Positions 1-12,000 of a stretch of DNA of 64,000 nucleotides are shown piece after piece. Position 1 is the stretch's first letter, and the number at the start of each line of letters is the position of its first letter. The notes beneath the pieces were generated by a model. The model worked only from the letters and a program-made list of their open reading frames with translations. It ran no database searches and was not told the origin of the DNA. This DNA is from Moringa oleifera (lineage: Eukaryota > Streptophyta > Magnoliopsida > Brassicales > Moringaceae). The DNA is taken from positions 1,488,001-1,552,000 of the forward strand of contig JAJFZO010000407.1 in the NCBI GenBank assembly GCA_021397835.1, in the 5' to 3' direction. The translations under genes and the position numbers were made by a program.

Positions 1-2
1 GC

Positions 3-438
3 TTCGCCACCATCCCTGTTAACCCTGGAGTGTTTCCAGGGCTCAACACGCTAGGCATGTCCTTCGTACGGGCTGACCTGAAACCTGGAGCCATCAATCC
101 ACCGCATTTTCACCCGAGAGCCACCGAGATAGCGTACGTCGTGAAAGGGAAAGTGTATTCAGGGTTTGTCGATTCCGGGAATCGGGTGTTTGCTCGGGTC
201 ATCGAGGAAGGAGAAGTGATGGTGTTTCCCCGCGGCCTGGTGCACTTCCAGATGAACGTCGGTGACAAGCCTGCGACGGTTTTTTGTAGCCTGAACAGTC
301 CAGAATCCGGGGTTGCAGAAGATAGCTTCTGCCATTTTCGGGTCCGGGATCAATGAGGAGTTGCTGGAGAAGGCTTTCGGTTTGAGTCCAAAGCAGATTG
401 GAACAATGAGGAGAAGATTTGATCCGAAGAAACTTTAA
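3..438 (+). CDS. Germin-like protein, 3' part, with a one-base frameshift
   Basis: This is the C-terminal part of a secreted cupin of the germin-like family; the 5' end lies outside the window. Frame 3-299 carries both germin boxes. Box 1 (about 95-160) reads PPHFHPRATE followed by G, giving the metal-binding His-x-His and Glu. Box 2 (about 210-255) reads GEVMVFPRGLVHFQMN, giving the third His. After codon AGT at 297-299 the frame runs into a non-germin tail and stops at 354-356. If one C at 300/301 is skipped, the next frame continues as a normal germin ending (QNPGLQKIASAIFGS, then a charged tail ending DPKKL) and stops at 436-438. Germins are apoplastic, manganese-binding hexamers, some with oxalate oxidase or superoxide dismutase activity. 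The enzyme activity cannot be told from this fragment. The break may be real or an assembly error. Confidence 0.9.
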
Positions 439-734
439 GATAAAGGCGACTCTGGGCAAGGTTTTGAAGTTCTGCTGGTTGTTGAAGTAGATTCTGGTTA
501 TGTCTAAGTACTAGATAGACAGTTATTATATATGAAGATGGAAGAACAGTGTCCTCCAGGAGCATCAGGAAGATGATCAAAATGCTTCTGGTTATCAGTG
601 TAACTCCAATGTTTAAATTAATCCTCTTGTTTTATGATGTTGCAAATTTTATGACACAAATTCTCCTTCTCATTCGTGTTAAAAATAAAATATATTTTTA
701 ATTTATTATATTAAATAAAAATTTATAAATTAAA

Positions 735-1165
735 TTTTTATATTTTAAAAATAATAAATAGAGCCTTAATTTATCAATATAGTTTAAATTAAATATTATC
801 AAAAAACTTAAAAATTAAAAATATTTAAATTAAAAATTTTATATAATAAATTTTAACTTAAATTTTTTGACAAATGTCAAAAAAAATTATTCAATTTACC
901 TCACAAAAAAATTTCATAGTTTTTCTAGTAATTATGTTATTTTTATAAAATTTTGACTTTGAAAACTTAAATATATGTATATTTTCACAACTCAAAAATT
1001 TGTTTGAATATATCTTTACATATGTAAAAAATTTTAATTTAAAATTAATTATGTAAGATCTTGAATTTGAATATCTTTAATTTTTAAATTTTTGATAATA
1101 TTTTATTTAAGTTAAATTAAAAAATCAAAATTAAATTTATCATTTTTTTAAATATAAAAATTTGA
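735..1165. repeat. AT-rich palindromic (foldback, MITE-like) repeat, copy 1
   Basis: The left arm (about 735-895) and right arm (about 1010-1165) are imperfect inverted repeats. For example, TATTATCAAAAAACTTAAAA on the left is matched in reverse complement by the right arm around TTTTTAAATTTTTGATAATA. The centre holds the family motif GAATATATCTTTACATATG. There is no coding capacity. Ends and target duplications cannot be fixed by eye because everything around is AT-rich. Confidence 0.55.
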
Positions 1166-2240
1166 GTTGGTAATATAAGATGAATATCGAGATTTTATTA
1201 GACATTTATTGATTACATTTGTGGATACTTATTTTGCAGCATATACTACAATTGCTACAATTTCTACAAAATGCAGCAATGTTGCAATTGTTGTAGTATC
1301 TTGCAGTAAGGCAGCAGTATAACTATCTACTACTACATTAAATGGAAGCTTGGTCAAGGTTTATAAAAACTCACCTTGGCCAAGAGCTTAAAAAAAGAGG
1401 GATTTGAAAGAGTGTTAAAAGTTAAGAAATTTTTAAAGAAAGTTTGGAGAAAATTGTGGAAAACTAAATAGTAGGCTTAAAAATATGTGTAAAAAAGTTT
1501 AACAGATTTTTTTAATTGAAAGATACTTGAAAAAAATTTAAATAAATATCATTTTCTCTTAAAGAATAAGGTAACTATTTTTTTTTTTATGATTTTATCA
1601 TCACTTATTTTTTATTCCATTATTTTTATTTTTTGTGAATATTTTTTATTTATTTACTTAATTATTATATATATTATTCTTTTTGTACACATGTACCTTT
1701 TTTATTTATATTTATTTTATTTTCACTTGTATTTTTTATTTATATTATATATTAATGTTTTTATATTCTCCCATTTATGGATACACACAATTTTTTATAT
1801 GTTCATGCTGAATACATGAAAAAATCATGTAAAAAAATAGATAGTATATGAAAATAATGAGCAAAAAAAGGCATGCAAATTATTAAGTAATTTAAGAGAG
1901 AAAATACTGTTGTTTGTGAAAAAAAAGAAAGAAAAACTTTTTTTTTTAGAGAAAGATTGGTATGAAATAAAGAGTATTTGCTTGCAAGAATTTTTTTTTT
2001 AAAAAAAAAGATGAGAAAAGAAAGATGACTTTAAGATGCGGAGTTTTTTTTAAATAATAAATTTAAAGTGTTCATAATATGAAATTATTAAGTAAAGTAA
2101 GTTTTTATTTTATTTTTTATTTTTTATCTTAATTTTAATTATATTTTCAAAAAAGATGAAATCACTTTAATATTATTCTAATTTTTTAAAATAAATTTAA
2201 AAATAAAAATAATTTAAATTTTTGAGAGCATAAAACAACT

Positions 2241-3160
2241 AAAGAGAGATGTTTATTTTTATTTTTAATAAAAAATTAATTTTAAAAAATAAAAAAATAT
2301 ATACTTCAAGTTTTGAGAAGTATGAAAAAAATCTCTAAAGAGAAATTTTTATATTTTTAATATAAAAATTATTTCTAAAAAATTAAAAATAGATAAAATA
2401 TATATTTTATTTTTTTAAGAATATACAAAAATCTAAAGAGAGAGTTTTTCATATTTTTATATAAAAATATTTAATATTTTTAAGAAATATGAAAAAATAT
2501 CAAGAGATAGGTTTTTTATATTTTTTAATGCAAAAAAATTATTGTAAAATATAAGTGTTTCAAGTTTTGAAGAGTATGAAAAATCTTAAGAAAATAGTTT
2601 TTATATTTTTATATGAAATTAATTTTTTAAAATAAAATATTTATTTGATATTTTTGAAAATATAAAAAAATTAAGAGAGTGCTTTTCCATACTTTCTAAT
2701 ATAAAATTTATTTTCTAAAAAAACATAAAAATAAAATATATATTTAATATTTTTTTAGAGATGTATAAAGATCTTAGGAGAGAATTTTCACATATTTTAA
2801 ATATAAAAATTATATTTTTTTCCATATAAAAACGTATTTTGAGAAAAATTTTTAAAAGATGATTTTTGTTTTTAATATACAATTATTTTTAAGAAAATAA
2901 TAAAAATATTTTTGAAAAGTATGAAAAAATCTCAAAATAGAAGTTTTCATAATTTATAATATAAAATTACTATTATTTTTTTTATAAAATATAATAAAAT
3001 ATATATTTCATGTTGTTGAGAGTATAAAAAATCCAAAAAAAAAGTTTTCATTTCTTTTATTATAAAGATCATATTTTTCTTGAAAAGAAAATATTACTTT
3101 ATTTGAAATAATAAGAAAATCTCAACAGAAAAATCTTTTTATACTCTAAAATATTTTGTT
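2241..3160. repeat. Degenerate tandem repeat, about 11 units of 65-102 bp
   Basis: A recurring unit reads roughly: TTTTGAGAAGTATGAAAAA, then a short AAGAGAGA-type purine block, then GTTTTCATATTTTTAATATA, then AAATTATTTTTAAAAAATAA. Purine-block anchors occur near 2241, 2337, 2435, 2502, 2587, 2672, 2774, 2853, 2932, 3033 and 3122. Spacing is therefore irregular (66-102 bp) and units are strongly diverged. This looks like an old minisatellite. Confidence 0.6.
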
Positions 3161-4034
3161 TATATGATCTTTACTTTAATTTATTTTTAATTAATAAAAT
3201 TATAAAAGTTGAATTTAAGATTTAAATTTAAGTATCAAATATTAATTATTTGCTTACGTTAGGATCCTGAGATTTCAAAATTATTTATATACTTTACATA
3301 ATGTGGCTATGCATGTCTATCAAAAATATTATTAAATTTGCATAAATCACAAAAAAAATATTTTGAGGATTAAGTGTTGAACAAGCGTGAGACCTCCATA
3401 TTCTCTATCATAAATAATATTTAAAGATTAGAGGTTAAATAAGAACCAAACCTTTACATTTTTTTCATAAAAATAATTTTAAGAATTAAAGGTGAAACAA
3501 GAGTTAAACTTTTATATTCTCCAAAACATTGAAATTTCACTTGTTTTTATGTTATGTAAATTTCTTTTGAAACATATTTTCTGAAAATCACTTCTAAAAA
3601 TCAAATAAATTCTAGAATCAAAAAATAATTATGATTAATTGATACCAATTTTTTAGCACCATGGAGTGCTAATCTTTTTTTTACGCATAATCGATTTTAT
3701 TTTTTATTTTAAAAAAATTATTTCTATTTTTTAAAAAATAATTTTTGATGTCCAATCACCGTAAAAAAGATTAATGATGACTTTTTATTTTTATTTTTTA
3801 AAATATTTTTAAAAAAATCATTCAAATACATTTTTAAGTTCAAGTATTAGATCCAAAATAAGTTGTGATAATATTAATATAAAAATAAAATAATTGTTAT
3901 TTATTTTTAAAAAATATTTTTATTTTAAAATTAATTTAAAATTTAAAATCATAATGTAAACTTATTTTAATTGATCAAAAATAATCAATTTGAATATTAA
4001 CTTAAATTATTGTGAAAAAAATTAAGAATAAATT

Positions 4035-4515
4035 TATATTTTTCTTATATTATTAATCAAACTCTCATATTTAAAAAGTAATAAATCAAACTCAAATTTA
4101 TTAATTTAGATTAAATTAAATCTTATAAAAATTTAAAAATTCATGACATTTAAATTGAAGATATTATAAAATAAATTTTAACTTAAATTTTTCATAAATA
4201 TAAAAAAATATTTAAATCACCGTCACAAAAAATTTTAAAATTTTTAGAATATATTTTTTTAAAATTTTATATTCTTAAATTTTTAAAAAATTCCTAAAAA
4301 ATCTTACATAAAAATTATTTAAATTTAAGAAATAAGTCTAAAATAAATTAAAATTTTTATTTAAATAATTTTAAGATATTTTCGTAATAAAAATATTAAT
4401 AATTTTTTATAATTATTTAAGTTAAAATTTAATTTAAATTAAATTAATAAATCAAAATTTGATTTGTAAAACATGAGAATTTGATTGAACGATAACATGA
4501 AATAAGAGTTAAGAT
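4035..4515. repeat. AT-rich palindromic (MITE-like) repeat, copy 2
   Basis: The left end (about 4035-4120) contains AATCAAACTCTCATATTTAA and AATTTATTAATTTAGATTAA. The right end (about 4430-4515) is its imperfect reverse complement, containing AATTTAATAAATC-like sequence and CATGAGAATTTGATTGAACG. The interior (about 4190-4215) has AAATATTTAAATCACCGTCA, related to the interior motif of copies 3 and 6. No coding capacity. Confidence 0.6.
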
Positions 4516-4880
4516 TTTATATAACCTATATCTAAAAATCAAGTATGTTGAATTTTTTTAAAAAATAACTCAAACAAATTATACATTTTATTTTAAATCA
4601 ATCTTTCAATTTAATTATTTTAATTTTTAAAAATTTTAACAAATTCTAATTTATTTCAAATTAAAAAATCAAAATTTAATTTCTTGTGTTTTAAAATTTA
4701 TGATTAATTTTAAAAATATATAAATATTTATTTTATAAATTATTACCTGTTATTATTTTTAAAGAAATTCAAGACAAATTAAATAAATAAAGAAACTTAA
4801 TCAAACCTCTTTTAATTAGATCTGTCAAATCAAAATTATATATTTTTTAAATTTTTTATTCCCTCTAAAATTAGTTTGCT

Positions 4881-5603
4881 TTGGCATTCGGGCCACCTTG
4901 TCCATTCTGGTAGGTGTGGAGTTGATGATTGATCAACATGAACTAATCTATTTTGGCTACTCTTAACAAAATCACCATCAATTCCTGCATGGATTATTTG
5001 GCAAGAAAACACAGAAGTTACAATCCTCTTCTCTCATTTGTCCTCTGTTTTTTTTAATATAACGACTGCCATAATTATAGACAGGCTGCAGGCTGCAGGC
5101 TGCAGGACATGTCACATCATTTCCAAGGCAGAAATCAGCTTTAAAAAGTCAATTGAAGTAAACGGGAAGTGCGAGGGTCAATCGGCCGGCTGGTCGACAA
5201 TGGCATGTGAAATTTTTCAAAATTTTAATAGTTACTGGACCTGATCAGAACAGCCAGTAGCTTTGCCACAGATGTTAACATACTGCACTCACATGTCCTG
5301 TCCTCGTGTTTCATAAATCTATTAAAAAACTTCAGGCAGAATTGGACATGGACATCCTGGAAAAAAAAATTCAGAGATTAACCTAATGCTTCCTGATGAA
5401 CTAATGTTGTTACTTGAAATTGGGTATATCTTGATTATCTGATCCTCTAAACATCTCAACCATACAAGAAGATCAGTTTAATCTCAAACACTAAAAAGAC
5501 ATTAAATATCTGGCACAAAAATTAAGAACAATGTCTCAAATCTTAAGTTGGGAGCAAACCTGGATTGCAAAGATAAGCTGACCTGCTTTGCTATTATGGC
5601 AGT
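4881..5603. other. 3' flank of the alpha/beta hydrolase gene
   Basis: Base composition becomes less AT-rich from about 4880. Part of this is probably the 3' UTR of the minus-strand hydrolase. A short 7-bp tandem (GGCTGCA, just over three copies) lies at 5083-5105. No separate gene is seen. Confidence 0.5.
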
Positions 5604-8600
5604 CTACCGTTTCCCATTTAAAAGTGCCATCACGATGGCGTTAGACATTCCATCAGCATGTGGAAACAAGTGCCCGGCACCTGGGAGCTCATGGTAATGA
5701 ATCCAGGGAAGCTTTTGGGTGAGGTATCGCTGCAGTGAAACAGGCACAAGAAGATCATCATCCCCATGCCATAGGTGCACGGAACCTTCATTATGGGGAA
5801 ATGGGTTTTCCAGATCCATAGGGTCAAATTCCCAAGTGCCGAATCCAATCATCAAGTCACGATGGATGGACTCATATTCTCCTTGCTGTCTTACTTGAGC
5901 CTAAAGGAATGACAATTAGGTTATTATTAGAAGATAATATCACCAAATAATAGAGGAACAGTAAGAGGAGCAACAAGAGAAGGAAATTGTAAAAAGAAGG
6001 CAAAAAGGGAGTTCGTGTTTACTCAAACTGGCTGCTCTACAGATATATTGCAGAAAATTTAGCTGAACAGCACTGAAGGAAAAACAAAAAAAAAAAAACA
6101 GATGTGTTCATAGATGATAAATGTGCTCAAATTTTGGTAGGATCTGATGATTTTAACAATTACCCACATCCTGAATCTGACTGTGGAAGGAAGCATTATC
6201 CCTTATTTTCTCTTGAAAAAACCAGTGTCTCTTGGTGGAGGTAAGGCTCACAAGGCAAATTATTAGGCAAGAGGCATACCTAGGATGTTTCAGCTTACAG
6301 TTGCACTGGAGTTCTTTGTAACTTGGTGTTGCAGGAGAGAGACAACGTGCTCACACAGTAGTTGAGGGAAGAAGAGAAGGGGGGGGGGGGGGGTGTTAAT
6401 TTCAGCCTGAAGGTCAAAATAACCATTTATATTTCCTATTTATTCGATAAGGGGAAGAGCGTGTGTATGTCTGAGAGTGTGACTGTTTTCATAATTTATG
6501 GCTAATCACAGGTTCTGATTATAAGCTTGTTCACTCAACAGAAGTCGATCATTACACAAATCATGAAAAGACATCAAATCTTATTGTACTCAAGAGAGGC
6601 AAACCCAACTGAAATTCCATGATCAGATAGGAAGAAAACAAGATAAACTTACCACAGCTACGTAATGATATACATAATAAATGTTCTTTAGTAGTCATTT
6701 CATAGAGAACAATAACATTGTCCAGTCAATTTCATCTTCACACCGTCCTATATACCACAGCCATTTACAACAACTAAATACAGAATTCCTAAGCATTATA
6801 AAAATATACTATTGCCCAAATGTGTGCAAGGATGTACCCAGTTAACAGATTAGCCACTCTGACAAGTTCAGGAACACATGCAGAAAAAAAAAAATGATAA
6901 TTCATTACTAAGCAATAGAGACTTCAAGACAAGAATTCAGAAAGCAGAATGGACTTCTAACCACAGTCATTCCAAAATTTCTGCAACCCAAAATGTTTAA
7001 TAATATTAGTGGAAGTGTAAATAACTTCTCAAGAGTGACAATCACATACTATATTTAACTCAGACTGTGCCTATGGTGTGCTCACTATTAGTTTCATTTC
7101 TTCATTGTGTTTGCATATAATTGTCTTGCACATAGCACCAAGAAAATTAATGCCAGGAAATGGTGACAAGAGATAAATACCCTGTACTCCTTTCTGGAAG
7201 AGAACTTTTGCAATATCTTTTTGTCTTCTTGAGAAAGATTATCAATACTACCAACAACAACACTGGATGCAGGGAACCATTTCTGTGTGTTCCACCAATA
7301 GGTAAGCCAGGGAGCATAGTGAACAACACGTAGGGTCCATTGGTCTTGTGGTAACTGGTGGTAGTAGGCTTCTTTAGATAAGTTTGCAGGAAAGTTGGGC
7401 CACCAGTAGTTGACAACAGGAGCTAAAAGTGCTGCCCCAGATAACCTGTTAGATAAAAAATCGTTGCATAAGAGTAATGATGCAAACAGTAAAGCAGTAT
7501 TCTTGCAAACACGCTTACATGCATTGAGTCATACACTATTTGATTAGATTTGTCCATATAGTGTTGAATGATACCTGTGAGGAATATACTTCAGGCAGGT
7601 CCAAATCACCTCTCCACCCATGGAAAACCCAATTACGTAGAATTTGGATCCCAGACCCAATTGATCAGCAAGCTCTTCTATATCCGTAGCCATGCTCTTC
7701 AGCGTCCGTTTAGGATTAGGATCACTCTCTCCATAACCTGGTCTATCAAAAGACACAATGTAGACCCCTAACTCTTCTATGATTTCCTGGAAGAATACAG
7801 CAGTGTAAAATAACAGTAACATAAAAAGCAAAGCCCAGAAAAGACGATCAACAACTGAAACAATAGAAAAAAATAATAAGTACCGGTGAGAGGGTGTTTG
7901 CAACAACAGCATCATGCCTGCAAGAATCGAAGCCATGCACAAAAACAATTTTATAATTGGCCTTATCTTTCAGTACACCATGCTCTTTGTAGGCCAAATG
8001 CCTTCCATCTTGAAGCTTTATTCTTGGTGCTGTCAAAAGAGGGCCATCTGAAGAACCAAAAGTCTTGGGTGGAGGAGGCTGGATGGCCTGATAAGCCCAT
8101 GCCAAAATTCCAACAAAGAATACCACAAGTATCTTCTTAAAAATCCCTGAAATGGTTTAGTTAAAGTTCAAATACAGCTCATTATTCATAACAATAACTG
8201 GGGCAACTTCATCCTAAAGCTCATAATAAATTTTTTTGAAAGAATTGGTCCAATAAATTCACTACGCATATAATAGGCTTATAGTCAGGATTTTGCATAA
8301 ATTTGTTTCAAAATCTATTAAAATGTGCTAAAATGAAAAAGGAAGCCCGACAACTCCACAAACGATAGACTGAATAGTTTGTAGACTTGTCATGGGAGGG
8401 ACTTCTTCAACATCATATAGAATGTTTCCATTTTTTGGGCAACGAGTACATACATGAACATGACCGGGAAAAGCCAGCAATTCAAGAAGTTGAAGCCGCA
8501 AATTATGACAGACATTATGAGATCAATAGGGAAAGAGTCACCTCAAAGTATTCGATGCATTTGCATTAGAATTCCTATTAGGCCTTCTATAATTCACAGA

Positions 8601-9088
8601 TTGAATACCCTAACCTTGTTAACAGTCCATCCCGTAGCACATAAGCATATTTCAAGCCCTCATTTTAATTTTACATGAAACCAAATCAATCAAAATTCCG
8701 TGACTTGCTGAATGTAATTTATTCATCAAACTTTGCTACCAAACTACTCTAAATTGAGTCAATATATGAGGATTCCCAGATAATTAAAATGAAAAGAATT
8801 GAAGATCCAAATCTCAACTTCATTTTGCTTTCCTACATTTCCTCACGAACCATCAATTAGTACCAGAAATGCTGCGGGTTCGTCTTTCTTTTCCTTCACA
8901 ACGCTCTGAATTCTTTAGGCACGATAATTACGAGGTAAAGTAAAATCCTTTGTATCATTAGATAAAAAAGAACATAACACAAACCAAAACCCACCTGAGG
9001 GAAGCTTAAACGAAGTGCCTTGCTTAGCTCTTCTAGTGTGAGCTCTGGCAGATGCTGCTGATATCTTCCTGTTCACTCCTCCCGCCAT
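5604..9088 (-). CDS. Alpha/beta-hydrolase family protein with N-terminal membrane anchor
   Basis: Exons on the minus strand: 9088-8995, 8146-7884, 7786-7575, 7445-7181, 5900-5604. All junctions are GT-AG, phases join, and the product is 376 residues. The N-terminus is basic (MAGGVNRKISAASARAHTRR). It is followed by a single hydrophobic segment (about residues 36-52, ILVVFFVGILAW), so the protein is probably membrane-anchored. Hydrolase features: VHGFDSCR near the oxyanion hole, the nucleophile elbow GFSMGG with Ser174, an acidic cluster HGDDDLL (Asp326/327) and GAGH with His355. The catalytic triad is therefore complete. Intron 4 is 1.3 kb and contains a run of 15 G at 6379-6393. Substrate is unknown; plant relatives are annotated only as alpha/beta-hydrolase superfamily proteins. 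The start is the first ATG of the frame and matches the conserved basic N-terminus. Confidence 0.93.
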
Positions 9089-12000
9089 TATTCTCTCCGA
9101 ATCAGGCAACACCCACAAGCAAAATCGCCAGAGATTCACAGGTTGGAAGACTGAAGCAGACAACTCCCAATGTGTACTACTGATGGAGCGATCTGGGGCT
9201 GTACTGCTAACTGATGCGAGGATCTTTTGATCATATGACCTGATAAAGTCTCTGCACTGTTTACGGGCTTTCGACTTTTTGGGGTTTGATGGTAGTGATT
9301 GACCAAAAGGACCACGCTCTTTGAAGGGTCGGGTCTCTCCACTAGGACAACTTTTAACCTTAAGCAATGGCGGTGGGTGGCCCAAACCGGCCCTTTCTCT
9401 GGTTTTAGCGTTGATTAACGATTATCTGACCCGTGATTAATATGAACTTGTGGTGAGACTTCAGGAAACCTTTCAAAGGATCACACAGATTTACTTGGCC
9501 GACTTACTGGATTTTCCTACCCGGCTTTTCCGTGAAAGGCTAGGTATGACCTCCTTATGCAAAGGGTCTCTGCTTTCATAAGAGAGCAAATGATGACAAA
9601 AGGTGAGTGATAGCAAGTGTAGTAATTGATATTGGTCTTTATTTGATAAAATGACAATGTATTTTTTTATTAATTAAGATCACTTAAAATGTATTTTATT
9701 TTATAATTAATATTAATTAAAAATAAAATAAATATTAAAAAACTTTTATTACACACGTTTCTTAATTTTAAGATTAACTTAAATACTTACAAAAGATTGA
9801 TAATATTTTATTAAAATATCTCAAAATGATGTAAACAAATTCAACACTTCATTTTGAGTTAATTTTTTAAATTTAAATAATTTTTGAATTCACAATTTTT
9901 TTAACAAATTTAAGAATATAAAATTAAAAATACATTTAAATATTTAAATATTTTAAATTTTTTATTATATTAACTTGAATTTTTTTCTGCGTCTATAAAA
10001 TATTTAAAGTGAAAATTATTATATAAAATCTAATTTAAATATTTTAATTTTAAAAATTTATGAATAAAAATATTATTTTATATTTATTGACAATAATATT
10101 ATTTAAAATCAAATACATTTACTTTTAAAACAAATTAATTAAATTATTTGCAAACACTTCTCATTTTTATAAAAATAACCTAAAATGAATCTGCAATTAT
10201 GTTATAATAAAATTTTATATATTAAGTAATAAAATAATTTCTACACATAGTAAAATATAAAAGCTAAATCATGTAATAACATATCTTCTATTTTTTAACT
10301 ATCATATAAATGCTAAAATTATAGATAAATTTGTACACGTATTTATATTTATATCATGCATATATATATATATATACATTTTAATTATTATAACAAAGTG
10401 AAATAAAAAAAAAAATATTTTTATAAAGTAATTACCTCTAATTATTTGAAGTTAAGGAGTCATTAATTTGTCTCATAAAACATCAATGGTAAAAGGATTG
10501 AACACCGACAATAATATGGACAAATACATGACTCATGACCATCATCTTAGCATTTCCAGATCATATAAAAACAAATTTAAGTGTCAGCTTCTTGATGTGC
10601 CACAAAATCCTCCAACTATACCAACTTTGATTTCTAGTTTTACCTAGTCTACCATTTTGTCAAATTTCGTACATCTTAATTTGGAACCTTAAAAATAATT
10701 TACTTTTTTGCTCTCATTTGTAATTTTAAATTAATCGATTTAATTTAGGAGCAGACTCATAAGATTAATTAATTATTTTATTTGACTATCATCTTTCTAA
10801 TAAATTTTGACATAAATATTTAAATGAAGTGTTATTAAGTTGACCCTTTAATTCAAATCACATTACACAATTCAATTTTACATCAACTTTTAAATTTAGA
10901 TCAAATTAGATTATTCTTATATTTTTAAATTTTTTTAGTGTGATTTGAGATTAAAACATTATTTATTAAAAACAAAAACTGAAAAAAAATAAAAACATAA
11001 GAGAACCAAAAAAAAAAAAAAAATCTCTTCTCCCCTTTCTATGTATAACTCTTTTACTCTCTCATTTTTTTTTTCTTTTTCTAATTGTTTTTCTATTATT
11101 CCCAAATTATCTTCCACTAAGTTTCCAAGTATTTCATGGCAAAGTCCAATGCAATCTGAATAAAAAAAATTAAAAAATATAAAACTAAATGAGTTGATAT
11201 TATGCGATTTCAATCAAAAAGCAACGAATTAGTTATAAAATTCTTTAATATTTATATTAAATTATATTATCAAGTTCACGTAAACATTTAATTTTTATAC
11301 ACATTTTTCTATACCATAATTGTTATATGCAAATTCTATAATATATTCTTGTGGTAAGAAATGAATTATGTATGCACTAAGTTTAGATTAAAAAATCATC
11401 ATCGGAGAATATATAACACGATTAAAAAAAATAAAGGCATAAATTAATGATATAATATGTGTATATATATATATAAGATAAGAAGATATTCAGATAATTG
11501 ATTTTTACCAACTTTGTCAAACTATAAATAGCTAAATGGCTTTCAACTTAGAACTTATATATGCCATACCCTTTAGTGGTGGTTGGAAGAATCCAAATTT
11601 TATTTAATTTATCATCCAAGAAAAGTAGAAGACATTTTCTCCAGACAAGATTAAAGCCAAGAGTACTTATTCTATCATCTTCTAATTATAAAAATAGTGG
11701 TGAGCCTTTGAATTCTTTATGAAAAATGTCTACATTAAACTGTTGTCGCTTCAATAATTGTCACCCAATTACCATTTTCAAACAATTTTCTCTTATCAGT
11801 CCAAACATATACTTATTCTTGATTCTTAAAAAGAACTTTTTTTTTTTTTAATTTTCTTCCATATTAAGGAAATGATTATTGATCTTTTTATTGGAAGTGG
11901 TTTAAAGTTTAGGTAACAAAATTTTTAATTTGTAATTATTATTATTTTTTTGTGTGTGTGAGATTATTATTATTTAAACATTCAAAAATTGTGCTTTTGA

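Larger units (their letters stand above)
439..4880. other. AT-rich intergenic region
   Basis: No credible gene is visible. The open frame at 1589-1819 is only Phe/Ile/Tyr-rich low complexity. The region holds two copies of an AT-rich palindromic repeat (735-1165 and 4035-4515) and a degenerate tandem array (2241-3160), each listed separately. The rest is poly-A/T-rich spacer with nothing I can assign. Confidence 0.8.

Noticed and set aside
1589..1819. 76-residue hydrophobic open frame
   Set aside because: Phe/Ile/Tyr-only composition arises from T-rich DNA; no start context, homology or flanking gene signals.
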